Origin: Bacillota bacterium
Lineage (GTDB): Bacteria; Bacillota; Clostridia; DSM-8532
Assembly: GCA_023440865.1 (NCBI GenBank)
Contig: JAEXRM010000051.1
Location: 1-8,210, forward strand
Length of the DNA stretch: 8,210 bases
Direction: 5' to 3'
Shown: piece after piece, positions 1 to 6,766 of the stretch
Position numbering within the stretch: position 1 is the stretch's first letter
Layout of the letters: every line of letters starts with the position of its first letter
The notes under the pieces: model-generated
The model's database searches: none
The model's input: only the letters and a program-made list of their open reading frames with translations
What the model was told of the DNA's origin: nothing
Position numbers and translations under genes: made by a program

Positions 1-1
1 C

Positions 2-1000
2 GTATACAACGATCCGCGTGAAGCGCTCCGGGCTGAGGCACTCGGCCGGGGCGGCATCGATCTGATCCTTTCGGACTTCCTGATGCCCGGCATGAACGGG
101 GTCGAGTTCCTCAAGAAGGCGCATGAGCTGGCTCCGGATGCTGTCACGGTCATGCTGACCGGATACGCGGACAAGGAGAATGCCATCCGCAGCATCAACG
201 AGGTCGGCCTGTACCACTATGTGGAGAAGCCCTGGGACAACGCCCAGCTGGTGACCGTCCTGCACAACGGTCTTGAGAAGAAGGCGATGGCCGAGCAGCT
301 GGCCCGGCGCATGGCCGAGCTGCAGCAGGCCAACGACGAGCTCGAGCGCTCGCGGCTGGCCATCGAGCGCCTGTACTCGATGGTGCGCGCGGATTACGAC
401 ACCGAGCTCGAGCAGACCAAGGGCGTGCTGGTCGCACTGGCCAACACGATCGAGGCGAAGGATCCATACACGGACGGGCACACCCGGGGCGTCATGTCCT
501 GGAGCCGTCTGCTCGGCGAACGGCTCGGCCTCGGCAAGGAACGGCTTGACCGCCTGCTGGTGGCCGCCGAGCTGCACGATGTCGGCAAGGTGAGCGTGCC
601 CGAGAGCATCCTCAACAAGCCGGGCCGCCTGACGGACGAGGAATTCGCGGTCATCGCGCGCCACCCGGCCACAGGCGAGGAGATCCTTCGGCCGCTCGGA
701 TCGCTGAACGGGTGCCTCGATGCCATCCGCCACCACCACGAGAAGCTCGACGGCAGCGGATATCCCGACCACCTCGCGGGGGAAGCCATCTCGCTGGAAG
801 CGCGGATTCTGTGCGTCGCCGACATCTTTCACGCGCTGCACACCACGCGGCCCTATCACGCGCAGTTCCCCCTTGCGAAGGCACTGTCGATCCTGCGGGA
901 GGAGGCAGATGCCGGCAAGCTTGATGCCGCCGTCGTCGCGGCGCTGCTTGAGGCGGTCGGATCCGATGAGGGGAAGGCGTTGCTGGCGGAGATGAAGTGA
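2..1000 (+). CDS. Response regulator with HD-GYP domain (putative c-di-GMP phosphodiesterase), 5' end cut off
   Basis: Reading frame is open from the window edge, giving 332 visible residues; about 30 N-terminal REC residues are missing, so the first in-frame ATG at 83 is not the start. Visible REC features are the phosphoacceptor Asp in LSDFLMPGMNG (codon at 74-76), the conserved Thr in VMLTGYAD and the Lys in VEKPW. A Glu/Arg-rich coiled-coil-like linker (about 250-420) leads to an HD-GYP domain. It contains HDVGK, a downstream HP..G, HHHEKLDGSGYP and VAD, so the metal-binding and GYP signatures look intact. Known for the family: HD-GYP domains hydrolyse c-di-GMP and the REC domain switches output by phosphorylation from a histidine kinase. 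Oddity: the usual FDAL after VAD reads FHAL. Inferred: cytoplasmic and controlled by the adjacent convergent sensor kinase. Family is certain; enzymatic activity is likely but not shown. Confidence 0.93.
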   Translation, partial: VYNDPREALRAEALGRGGIDLILSDFLMPGMNGVEFLKKAHELAPDAVTVMLTGYADKENAIRSINEVGLYHYVEKPWDNAQLVTVLHNGLEKKAMAEQLARRMAELQQANDELERSRLAIERLYSMVRADYDTELEQTKGVLVALANTIEAKDPYTDGHTRGVMSWSRLLGERLGLGKERLDRLLVAAELHDVGKVSVPESILNKPGRLTDEEFAVIARHPATGEEILRPLGSLNGCLDAIRHHHEKLDGSGYPDHLAGEAISLEARILCVADIFHALHTTRPYHAQFPLAKALSILREEADAGKLDAAVVAALLEAVGSDEGKALLAEMK

Positions 1001-1011
1001 TCTCCGTTCCG

Positions 1012-2928
1012 TCATGTGAGGTGGCCGTCCACCGGCAGGCGGACCGTGCACAGCAGTCCCCCCTGTTCACCTCGTTGGGCCCACAGGACGCCGTTGTGGC
1101 GTGTCACGATGTCGCGTGCGATCGCGAGCCCCATCCCGCCGGGGATCTGGCCATCGGGATCAAGCTTGTCCCAGGTGGTACCCGGCTCGAACATCCGTTC
1201 CAGGCGGTCTTCCGGCACACCCGGGCCGTTGTCCTCCACCTCCAGTACAACCTGTTCACCGTCCGGCTGCGTGCGGATCCACACGTCGCCGCCAGCCGGC
1301 ATGGCCTCGATGGCGTTGCGGATCAGGTGCATGAACAGCTGGCTGAGCAGGCCGGGCCTGCACTTGACCGGCGGCAGCGCGCCATAGGCGCCATGCATGC
1401 GGATGCGGTCGCGCCACAGGTTTGTCGTCAGCGTCACCACGTTGCGGATCAGATCGTTGATGTCGGTTTCCTGGTATTCCGATTGATCCAGGCGCGCGTA
1501 GTTTTTCAGACTTTTCACCATGTCGGCCGCCCCCTGGATGTGCCGGGCGTTCTCACGGCTGGTCCGGACCATGTCCGCAAGGAAGGCCGATGTCTGCGGA
1601 TCCGCCTGTGCCGCGGGATCCGTTGCCAACATTTCCAGCATCATCTCCTGCAGCTGGATGTTGCTCGCCAGCGTGCCCAGCGGCGTATTCATCTCGTGCG
1701 AGATGGCGGCAGTCAGCTGGCCGATCGAGGCCATGTTCTGGATCTGCACCAGCCGGGTTTGCGCCTCCTGGATCTGCCGGCGCGATTCCGCGAGCGACCG
1801 GTTCTGCTCCTCCAGCCGCTGTCGCTGCGCCTCCAGCGCGACGGCACGGGTGCCCGCATCCGCCTTGTTCTCCCGCATCCTGTCGAGGATGCGGCGCAGT
1901 GAATCCGCAATGTGCGCGATTTCGGCGGGGGGGCGCCGGAACGTGAGGGGCATGGCTGCCGCCGTATCCGGCGTTGCGCCTGCCAGCATGTCGAGCCGTT
2001 CGACCAGCCGGGACACCGGACGCGAGGTGCGTCGTGCGGCCAGGCCGCCCATGATCCGCGTCAGCAGCATGATCGGGAATGTCATCAACAGGACGGCCGG
2101 CAGCAGGAGAAACAGGGAGATGGCGATGAGTCCGGCATCCATCTGCACGGTCACGGTGGCCGCGTGCATGCCGCGCGGCTCGGTGTCAGCCTTGACCGCA
2201 TCCGCCAGTTTCCCGGAAGAGACCGCCTGTCCGGTGACATGCTCCGTCACCACGCCGTCATGCGACACGGCGATGACGGATTCCACGACAAACAGGTTCT
2301 GCAAGGCCGGCAGCCAGGTGTGCAACGCGTCGGGCAGGAATGCCGGCAACAGCATGAACCGGTCCCAGTCGGGGCTTTGGTAGAGGAGCACCCCGTCCCG
2401 TTCGACCCGGAATCGGGCGGCATGCCGCTTCCAGTCGATGTCGGAGGTGATGGCGCCGGTACTGGCGCCCGTCGCCATGTCGGGATGGATCGTGATCAGA
2501 TCGGTGTCGCGCAGGGGGCGCCCGAGAGCGGCGCCGCCCGGCCAGGGGGCGTGAGTCGGGGAGTCGGCGGGATTGCTTCCGCTGGCAGTTGCCGCGTCCG
2601 CGTCCGCGGCCGCGGCATCGAGCTCGGCGGCCAGGTCCAGCAGCGTGCTGGTTTCCGCGTTCGCCGCGCTGCGGGCGAGCTGTTCGGCCAGCCGTGCGAC
2701 CGCCGGCTGCGGATCTGACGTGTTGTCGGCGTCCAGCAGGTTCTCCGCCACCAGGCTGCGCGCCATCAGCACCGCGTGCACGGAGGTGCACAGCGATATG
2801 TTCTGTCGGGCCGAGAACAGCGTGACGAGGAAAACACCCGCCAAAAAGACGAACACGACAAGAAACACCGCCAGGGAGATCGTGCGGCGCATTTTCCGGT
2901 GCAGGACGGGCGAACGCCGCGCCCTCAC
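1012..2928 (-). CDS. Membrane sensor histidine kinase
   Basis: 638 residues from a GTG start. Layout: TM1 about 17-38, an extracytoplasmic sensor region about 40-262, TM2 about 264-290, a HAMP-like and coiled-coil stretch 291-398, then a HisKA domain with phosphoacceptor His411 in ISHEMNTPLG. The ATPase domain has an N box (LIRNAIEAM, Asn538), G1 (EDNGPG) and G2 (GGMGL). This is a complete class of kinase that autophosphorylates on His and passes phosphate to a REC domain. The sensor part matches nothing I recognise and carries an Ala/Asp-rich stretch near 98-116. GTG is preferred because GGGAAG lies just upstream and its GTGA overlaps the stop of the CorC-like gene, a typical translational coupling; an ATG at 2892 has a poor ribosome-binding site. 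No response regulator lies on this strand, so the convergent REC-HD-GYP protein is the candidate partner. Ligand unknown. Confidence 0.93.
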   Translation of the reverse strand: MRARRSPVLHRKMRRTISLAVFLVVFVFLAGVFLVTLFSARQNISLCTSVHAVLMARSLVAENLLDADNTSDPQPAVARLAEQLARSAANAETSTLLDLAAELDAAAADADAATASGSNPADSPTHAPWPGGAALGRPLRDTDLITIHPDMATGASTGAITSDIDWKRHAARFRVERDGVLLYQSPDWDRFMLLPAFLPDALHTWLPALQNLFVVESVIAVSHDGVVTEHVTGQAVSSGKLADAVKADTEPRGMHAATVTVQMDAGLIAISLFLLLPAVLLMTFPIMLLTRIMGGLAARRTSRPVSRLVERLDMLAGATPDTAAAMPLTFRRPPAEIAHIADSLRRILDRMRENKADAGTRAVALEAQRQRLEEQNRSLAESRRQIQEAQTRLVQIQNMASIGQLTAAISHEMNTPLGTLASNIQLQEMMLEMLATDPAAQADPQTSAFLADMVRTSRENARHIQGAADMVKSLKNYARLDQSEYQETDINDLIRNVVTLTTNLWRDRIRMHGAYGALPPVKCRPGLLSQLFMHLIRNAIEAMPAGGDVWIRTQPDGEQVVLEVEDNGPGVPEDRLERMFEPGTTWDKLDPDGQIPGGMGLAIARDIVTRHNGVLWAQRGEQGGLLCTVRLPVDGHLT

Positions 2929-4238
2929 GGATCTTCCCGGGCGGGGAGCTTGTGCACCCGGACGCGCGATATCTTCTTGTCGTCCATCGCAACCACGGAG
3001 TAGACGGCATTGGCAATTTCGACAGCGGGCTTCTCATCCGGCTCCGGGATGCGTCCCAGCAGGCTGATGACATACCCGGCCAGCGTGTCGTAGTCGTTGA
3101 CGGGTAGATCGAGCTCCAGCGAATCGGCGACCATGTCGAGCTCCGCGGCGCCGTCGATGAGCCAGGTGCCCTCGCCGGCCGGCTCGATGAACCGTTCCTC
3201 CTCGTCGTACTCGTCGAAGATGTTGCCCACGATTTCCTCGATGAGGTCCTCGATGGTGACGATGCCGGCCGTGCCGCCATATTCGTCGATGACCACCGCC
3301 ATGTGCGCCTTGAGCTTCTTCATGTCGCGGAACAGCTCGTCGACGGGCTTGGATTCGGGCACGAAGTGGGGGCGCCGCATCGCGTCCGTGATATGGAACC
3401 GGTCGCGGCAGGCCGCGTCATAACAGGGCAGCAGGTCCTTGATGTGCAGGATGCCCACGATATGGTCGACGCTGTCGCGATACACCGGGAACCGGGTGTA
3501 CTTTTCCCGGTTCACCAGCTCGGAGATCTCGCCGAATGTGGCGTCGTTGCGGATGCCCACGATTTCGGTGCGGTGTGTCATGACGTCGGCGGCGATTTTG
3601 TTGTCGAACTCGAAAATGTTGTTGATCATCTCTTTTTCCGATTCGTCGATGGCGCCCTTCTCCTCTCCGACATCCACCATCATGCGGATCTCCTCCTCGG
3701 TGACCTGCTCGTCCTGCGCGTGCGGATCGACGCCGCACAGGCGCACGATGAAGTCGGTCGAGGCCGTCAGCAGGCGGACGAACGGCTTGGCGGTCTTGAG
3801 GATGAAGTTCAGCGGACCCGCCGCAAAGAACGCGATGGCTTCCGCCTTCTGCATGGCCAGGCGCTTGGGCACGAGTTCGCCGAGCACCAGGGTGAAATAG
3901 GAGAGAATGACTGTGATCAGCAAGACGGTCACGCTTTTGAGTATGCCGGCCGGCACGGGCGTGCCGAGGGAGACCAGCGCCTCAACCAGCGGCCCGGCGA
4001 AAGTCTCCGATGCCGAGGCGCTGGCAAGGAAGCCCGCCAGGGTGATGCCGATCTGAATGGTGGCAAGGAAGCGCCCGGGATCCTTGAGCAGGTTCGCGAC
4101 CTGCAGCGCTTTCTTGTCCCCCTCCTCCGCCATGGCGCGGATCTTGTTGTCGTTGAGGGAGATCAGCGCGATCTCGGATGCGGCGAAGAAGGCGTTGATG
4201 AGGACGAGGACGAACAGGAGCAGCAGACTGGTCAACAA
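2925..4238 (-). CDS. CNNM/CBS/CorC-HlyC family membrane protein (putative cation efflux; 'hemolysin family')
   Basis: 437 residues, the normal length for this family. A DUF21/CNNM membrane domain covers about 1-180, with hydrophobic segments near 4-24, 58-75, 99-121 and 132-150 and the family-typical FFAASEIALIS. Two CBS domains follow (about 218-275, starting at VMTHRTEIVGI, and 283-340, with VIDEYGGTAGIVTIEDLIEE). A CorC/HlyC C-terminal domain covers about 352-432. Known for the family: relatives such as MpfA and CorC are implicated in Mg2+ or Co2+ export and bind adenine nucleotides at the CBS pair; direct hemolysin activity is doubtful. The start is TTG at 4238, with GGAGG at 4248-4252 nine bases upstream; the ATG at 4246 is out of frame and stops after four codons. 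It sits 15 bp after a possible leader ORF and overlaps the kinase start by 4 bp, so all three probably share one transcript. Confidence 0.92.
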   Translation of the reverse strand: MLTSLLLLFVLVLINAFFAASEIALISLNDNKIRAMAEEGDKKALQVANLLKDPGRFLATIQIGITLAGFLASASASETFAGPLVEALVSLGTPVPAGILKSVTVLLITVILSYFTLVLGELVPKRLAMQKAEAIAFFAAGPLNFILKTAKPFVRLLTASTDFIVRLCGVDPHAQDEQVTEEEIRMMVDVGEEKGAIDESEKEMINNIFEFDNKIAADVMTHRTEIVGIRNDATFGEISELVNREKYTRFPVYRDSVDHIVGILHIKDLLPCYDAACRDRFHITDAMRRPHFVPESKPVDELFRDMKKLKAHMAVVIDEYGGTAGIVTIEDLIEEIVGNIFDEYDEEERFIEPAGEGTWLIDGAAELDMVADSLELDLPVNDYDTLAGYVISLLGRIPEPDEKPAVEIANAVYSVVAMDDKKISRVRVHKLPAREDP

Positions 4239-4253
4239 GGCGGCATTCCTCCG

Positions 4254-4403
4254 TCAGGCAACAAAAAAGGGCGCACGAAATCCCCGATGCGGGATGTCAT
4301 GGCCCATGGACCGGCACGATGGGGACATCGGATGGCAAACGGCGCAAGCGAAGGACGGTCGGGTATTGCCGCCGTCCCCGGTATCGCCGGGGTTGTCATC
4401 CAT
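4254..4403 (-). CDS. Possible 49-residue leader ORF upstream of the CorC-like gene
   Basis: A short frame of 49 codons starts at ATG 4403, with GGAGG at 4412-4416 eight bases upstream, and lies directly behind a good promoter. It ends 15 bp before the TTG of the CorC-like gene, whose GGAGG follows the leader stop at once. The peptide starts MDDNPGDTGDGG, has a CAVCH motif (CxxCH spacing) plus a third Cys soon after, and ends in APFFVA. There is no signal peptide or membrane segment, so haem attachment to CxxCH is unlikely. The coding stretch includes a perfect 6-bp stem, 5-nt loop hairpin (4376-4392). It may be a real microprotein, a leader that controls the downstream gene through translation, or a chance frame in a 5' UTR. 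I do not recognise the peptide. Confidence 0.42.
   Translation of the reverse strand: MDDNPGDTGDGGNTRPSFACAVCHPMSPSCRSMGHDIPHRGFRAPFFVA
4376..4392. repeat. Perfect inverted repeat inside the leader ORF
   Basis: CCCCGG and CCGGGG flank a 5-nt loop. In the minus-strand transcript this GC-only stem forms a few codons after the leader ATG. No T-run follows, so it is not a classical terminator. It could be a regulatory stem in the leader RNA or a chance dyad in GC-rich sequence. Confidence 0.5.
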
Positions 4404-4435
4404 GATGCGTGCCTCCTTTGCCTGTTTCTGAAAAC

Positions 4436-4465
4436 ATGGTACAGGACCGGGGGAAGCGATGTCAA
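4436..4465 (-). promoter_or_regulatory. Vegetative (sigma-A type) promoter for the leader/CorC/kinase operon
   Basis: On the minus strand a perfect -35 TTGACA (4460-4465) is followed by an 18-bp spacer and TACCAT (4436-4441), which matches 4 of 6 positions of TATAAT including the conserved A at position 2 and T at position 6. Transcription should begin near 4428-4430, giving a leader of about 25 nt before the 49-codon ORF, with the GGAGG inside it. Confidence 0.68.
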
Positions 4466-4502
4466 GCGTCGGGGGAAAGGCGCCGCCGGATCTCCGTGCC
4501 GG

Positions 4503-4524
4503 AGAAAACGGCACCGATGCCGTT
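4503..4524 (-). terminator. Putative intrinsic terminator of the SLH gene
   Basis: In minus-strand sense, AACGGCA, a TCGG loop and TGCCGTT form a perfect 7-bp stem, followed by two more Ts, then CTCC. The T-run is short (four Ts, two in the stem). It lies about 120 nt after the SLH stop and just before the promoter of the CorC operon, which fits a boundary between two same-strand units. Confidence 0.5.
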
Positions 4525-4540
4525 GCTGGAGGCGGCACGG

Positions 4541-4583
4541 CAAGCAGGCGGCACCGGTTGTCTGATCCGGTACCGCCTGCTTG
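4541..4583. repeat. Long, nearly perfect stem-loop downstream of the SLH gene
   Basis: Arms 4541-4557 and 4567-4583 pair over 17 positions with a single C-A mismatch around a 9-nt loop. The left arm runs from CAAGCAGGCGG to ACCGG. No T-run follows on either strand. It lies about 60 nt past the SLH stop, so it probably protects the 3' end of that mRNA or helps termination together with the smaller hairpin at 4507-4524. Confidence 0.72.
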
Positions 4584-4643
4584 TCCGCCGGCATGGGTCG
4601 GTCAGCCTGACTCCCGGCGGGATGCCCGGCTCATGCCGGTGCG

Positions 4644-6071
4644 TCAGGGCATCGTGAACTGGATGACATTGCCGTACGTCCTGCCGTCGTCGAAGAGGGC
4701 GGTGATGCTGGCATAATAGGACACACCGCTCTTGAACTTTCCGTCGAAGTCATTCTCGCCGTTGTATCCGTCGCCGGCATGCACATACGCGTAGGTGCGA
4801 TCGGCGTCGGTGATCCACTCGAGATAGCCGTTCTCGCTGTAGCGAGGGGTGCTGTCCGTGTCGGACAGGACGACCTTGTAGCCCTGCAGCCGCTCGTCGG
4901 AGATTTTTGTCCAGGACAGCTTCACACCGCCATCGGCCTTCACGTAGGAGATGGTGGCGGTCGGCAGTGCGGATGGCGCGGCCGGTGCGGCCGGCATCGT
5001 GATCTGCACCGTGTTGCCGGGGAACTTGCCGTTGCCGGTGACGGCGGTGATGCTCAGGTAGTACCTCGCACCGGCCTGCAGCTTGCCGCCGACGTCGCCG
5101 CCGTTGTAGGAAAGGCCGGCATAGATTTCACAGGAGATGGTGTCGCGGTTGGTGATCCATTTGAGGTACCCGTTTTCCGGATACGCAGGCGAGCTGTCTT
5201 CGCGGGAGAGCACGACCTTGTAGCCCTGGAAGTCGTCGGCGGTGTTCTTGCTCCAGGACGCGGTGATCTTGTTGCCGTTGACCGAGGTCAGCACGGTGGG
5301 GCCCTTGGTGGTTGCGGAGGTTTCTGGCGAGGTGGACGGCGAGGCGACCGGCACGTCGTAGGTCACCTTCGGCAGATCATCATAGGTCACCTTTTCCCCC
5401 GCCACGCCGAGGGCGTTGAACACGAGCACCGAGGCGGCCGCACGGGTCAGCGACTCCTGTGCGTCGAAGTATACGCCGCCGTTGCGCGCGACGCCCTTGA
5501 GGATGCCGTGCTTGACGGCCAGAGCCGTATAGTTCACCAGGTTGGCGGATATGCCCTTTCCGGCATCGGCCTCCGGATAGTCGGCGAAGGCGTCAAGTAC
5601 CGTCAGGTCGGGGGTTTCCGCCTGGAACCCGAGCGCCTTGACCAGGGCGACCGCCATGTCCTCGCGAACCGCCGCGTCGTTGGGCCGGAACTGGTCGAGG
5701 CTGCTGCCCGGCACGTCGTAGCCGGTCAGATATGGCTTGGCGGCCTCCACGAACTTGAAGGCCCAGGAGGCAGGCGGTACGTCGCTGAACGAGGGCGCAT
5801 AGCTCTCTCCCACATGCAGCTGCAGGGCGGAGACCATCATGCGGGCGAACTGCTCGCGCGTGACGGTGGCGCCGGGATTGAACTTGCCGTCCCCGACCCC
5901 GTTGAGGATGCCGTGCGAAGCCATCCACGTGATGGCCGGATAGGCCCAGTGCGCCGCGGGCACGTCTGAGAAGGTCGCGGGATTGTCGTTGTTGGCGAAG
6001 GCGGGAACAGACATGGCAAGAAGCAGAAGCGGAAGGACGAGGAGACGGGCGATGGAACGCATGTGTTTCAT
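4644..6071 (-). CDS. Exported SLH-domain protein with two tandem FN3-like repeats
   Basis: 475 residues from ATG 6071. Residues 1-27 form a signal peptide (basic start, Leu-rich core, cleavage after AFA). Three SLH domains follow: 34-82 (FSDVPAAHWAYPAI, GDGKFNPGATVTREQF), 95-147 (FSDVPPASWAFKFV, QFRPNDAAVRED) and a divergent third at 162-220. SLH triplets anchor proteins to pyruvylated secondary wall polymers in Gram-positive envelopes. After a Pro/Ser/Thr-rich linker (240-257) come two FN3-like repeats of about 100 residues (258-360 and 369-475), sharing QGYKVVLS, ENGYL.WIT, YNG and a TMP end, about half identical. Start choice is uncertain: AGGAAAGGA (6085-6093) is 13 nt from ATG 6071 but 7 nt from an in-frame TTG at 6077, and another ATG lies at 6062. 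The frame stays open upstream to 6419, but that part looks like intergenic sequence. Role: cell-surface protein, ligand unknown. Confidence 0.9.
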   Translation of the reverse strand: MKHMRSIARLLVLPLLLLAMSVPAFANNDNPATFSDVPAAHWAYPAITWMASHGILNGVGDGKFNPGATVTREQFARMMVSALQLHVGESYAPSFSDVPPASWAFKFVEAAKPYLTGYDVPGSSLDQFRPNDAAVREDMAVALVKALGFQAETPDLTVLDAFADYPEADAGKGISANLVNYTALAVKHGILKGVARNGGVYFDAQESLTRAAASVLVFNALGVAGEKVTYDDLPKVTYDVPVASPSTSPETSATTKGPTVLTSVNGNKITASWSKNTADDFQGYKVVLSREDSSPAYPENGYLKWITNRDTISCEIYAGLSYNGGDVGGKLQAGARYYLSITAVTGNGKFPGNTVQITMPAAPAAPSALPTATISYVKADGGVKLSWTKISDERLQGYKVVLSDTDSTPRYSENGYLEWITDADRTYAYVHAGDGYNGENDFDGKFKSGVSYYASITALFDDGRTYGNVIQFTMP

Positions 6072-6249
6072 GGTCAACACCAAATCCTTTCCTGATCGCT
6101 GTGATCGGTGATGCGGCAGGGCAGGGGCCATGCCGCGTTGCGCCGACGGCAGTCCGTGGCACGGGCGCAATGCCGGAGTCGGACACGCCGCATGACCCGG
6201 CAGTCTCGCAGGCCTGCCTCCTCCCGGCATGGACATCCGATTCAACCAG

Positions 6250-6316
6250 ATTATACCCGGAACGCCTTCTTCTACCGATACAGGATGATCATAACATGAT
6301 GTCAATTGCGTTTCAT
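6250..6316 (-). promoter_or_regulatory. AT-rich promoter region upstream of the SLH gene, two candidate promoters
   Basis: On the minus strand there is a perfect -10 TATAAT at 6250-6255 without a clear -35. Upstream lies an extended -10, TGTTATGAT (6288-6296), 17 bp from ATGAAA (6311-6316, 4 of 6 matches to TTGACA). A perfect TTGACA also lies at 6300-6305 but has no good -10 at normal spacing. The block also contains the palindrome ATGATCAT. Either start would give a leader of about 170-210 nt. Confidence 0.45.
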
Positions 6317-6328
6317 GGGTCCATGGTC

Positions 6329-6357
6329 CCGTTGCGCAGGGCCCGCGGGCGCAATGA
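6329..6357. repeat. Dyad with a nested 10-bp palindrome in the divergent region
   Basis: TTGCGC (6332-6337) and GCGCAA (6349-6354) are perfect inverted arms; G-T and C-G pairs extend them at the base. The spacer overlaps the perfect palindrome GCCCGCGGGC (6341-6350). No T-run follows. It lies between the two candidate promoter islands, so an operator or a weak bidirectional terminator are both possible. Confidence 0.45.
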
Positions 6358-6448
6358 CGGCAATGTCGTCGGGATGCGGACGCGGCGCGGGACGGGTAGT
6401 CCGTGTTTGTATCTGACAAAAATGTAAGGGATGGGCGCCGGCCGGATG

Positions 6449-6457
6449 TGATAAAAT
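6449..6457 (+). promoter_or_regulatory. Candidate extended -10 promoter for the ABC operon
   Basis: TGATAAAAT fits the extended -10 pattern TGn followed by TAAAAT (5 of 6 matches). There is no good -35 at 16-18 bp upstream, which extended -10 promoters can tolerate. It would give a leader of about 300 nt before the ATPase start. No better plus-strand candidate was seen closer to the gene. Confidence 0.35.
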
Positions 6458-6766
6458 TGCGGGGAATGAAAAATTCCGTGAACTTTTTGCGCTTCCCGCA
6501 CGTCTTTTTCCATGAGCAGCCGTATCCTGTGTGTGACGGCTGCCGTGCCCCGGGTACGGGCTGCCGGCGTCATGTCATGCCGCCGGACCCGCGGCGCTGC
6601 CTGGGCGGCCGGATGCGCGGCGAACACAGGCAACGCGCGTTAGCCACACCGGGGCCTCGGGGCGCCGGCCACACGGGAACCGCAGTGAACGGGCTCACCA
6701 TGGACCGGATGAAGGGCGGATGCCCGCGCATCGACACAAAAGAGACGGAACCGGAGGATCACACCC

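Larger units (their letters stand above)
6072..6766. other. Divergent intergenic region, no convincing gene
   Basis: 695 bp between the divergent SLH and ABC genes. The half next to the SLH gene is its likely leader. The middle (about 6240-6500) is richer in A+T than its surroundings and holds the candidate promoters for both directions. The part from 6510 to 6750 is GC-rich and acts as the leader of the ABC gene; it contains a short direct repeat and an imperfect palindrome near 6538-6566. Frames crossing the region show no recognisable protein features. I see no tRNA, riboswitch or mobile-element signature. Confidence 0.6.

Noticed and set aside
997..1902. Long open frames on the plus strand opposite the kinase, transporter and SLH genes (for example 997-1902, 1912-2718, 3303-4565, 4779-5969)
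   Set aside because: They are antisense shadows in GC-rich coding DNA: compositions rich in Arg, His, Gln and Gly, no domains, no ribosome-binding sites, and the opposite strand encodes clear families.
6074..6193. Possible short leader frame (MRRVRLRHC...) ending 2 nt before the SLH ATG
   Set aside because: No ribosome-binding site at usable distance from its ATG and an Arg/Cys-rich content typical of chance frames in this composition.
6072..6419. Upstream extension of the SLH frame to 6419
   Set aside because: The extra residues have no protein character, they would bury the signal peptide, and the stretch contains the likely promoters of the gene.
6484..6510. Terminator-like TGCG/CGCA hairpin with a following T-run in the ABC leader
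   Set aside because: The stem is only 4 bp and the T-run is 4 nt past it, too weak to call a terminator or attenuator.
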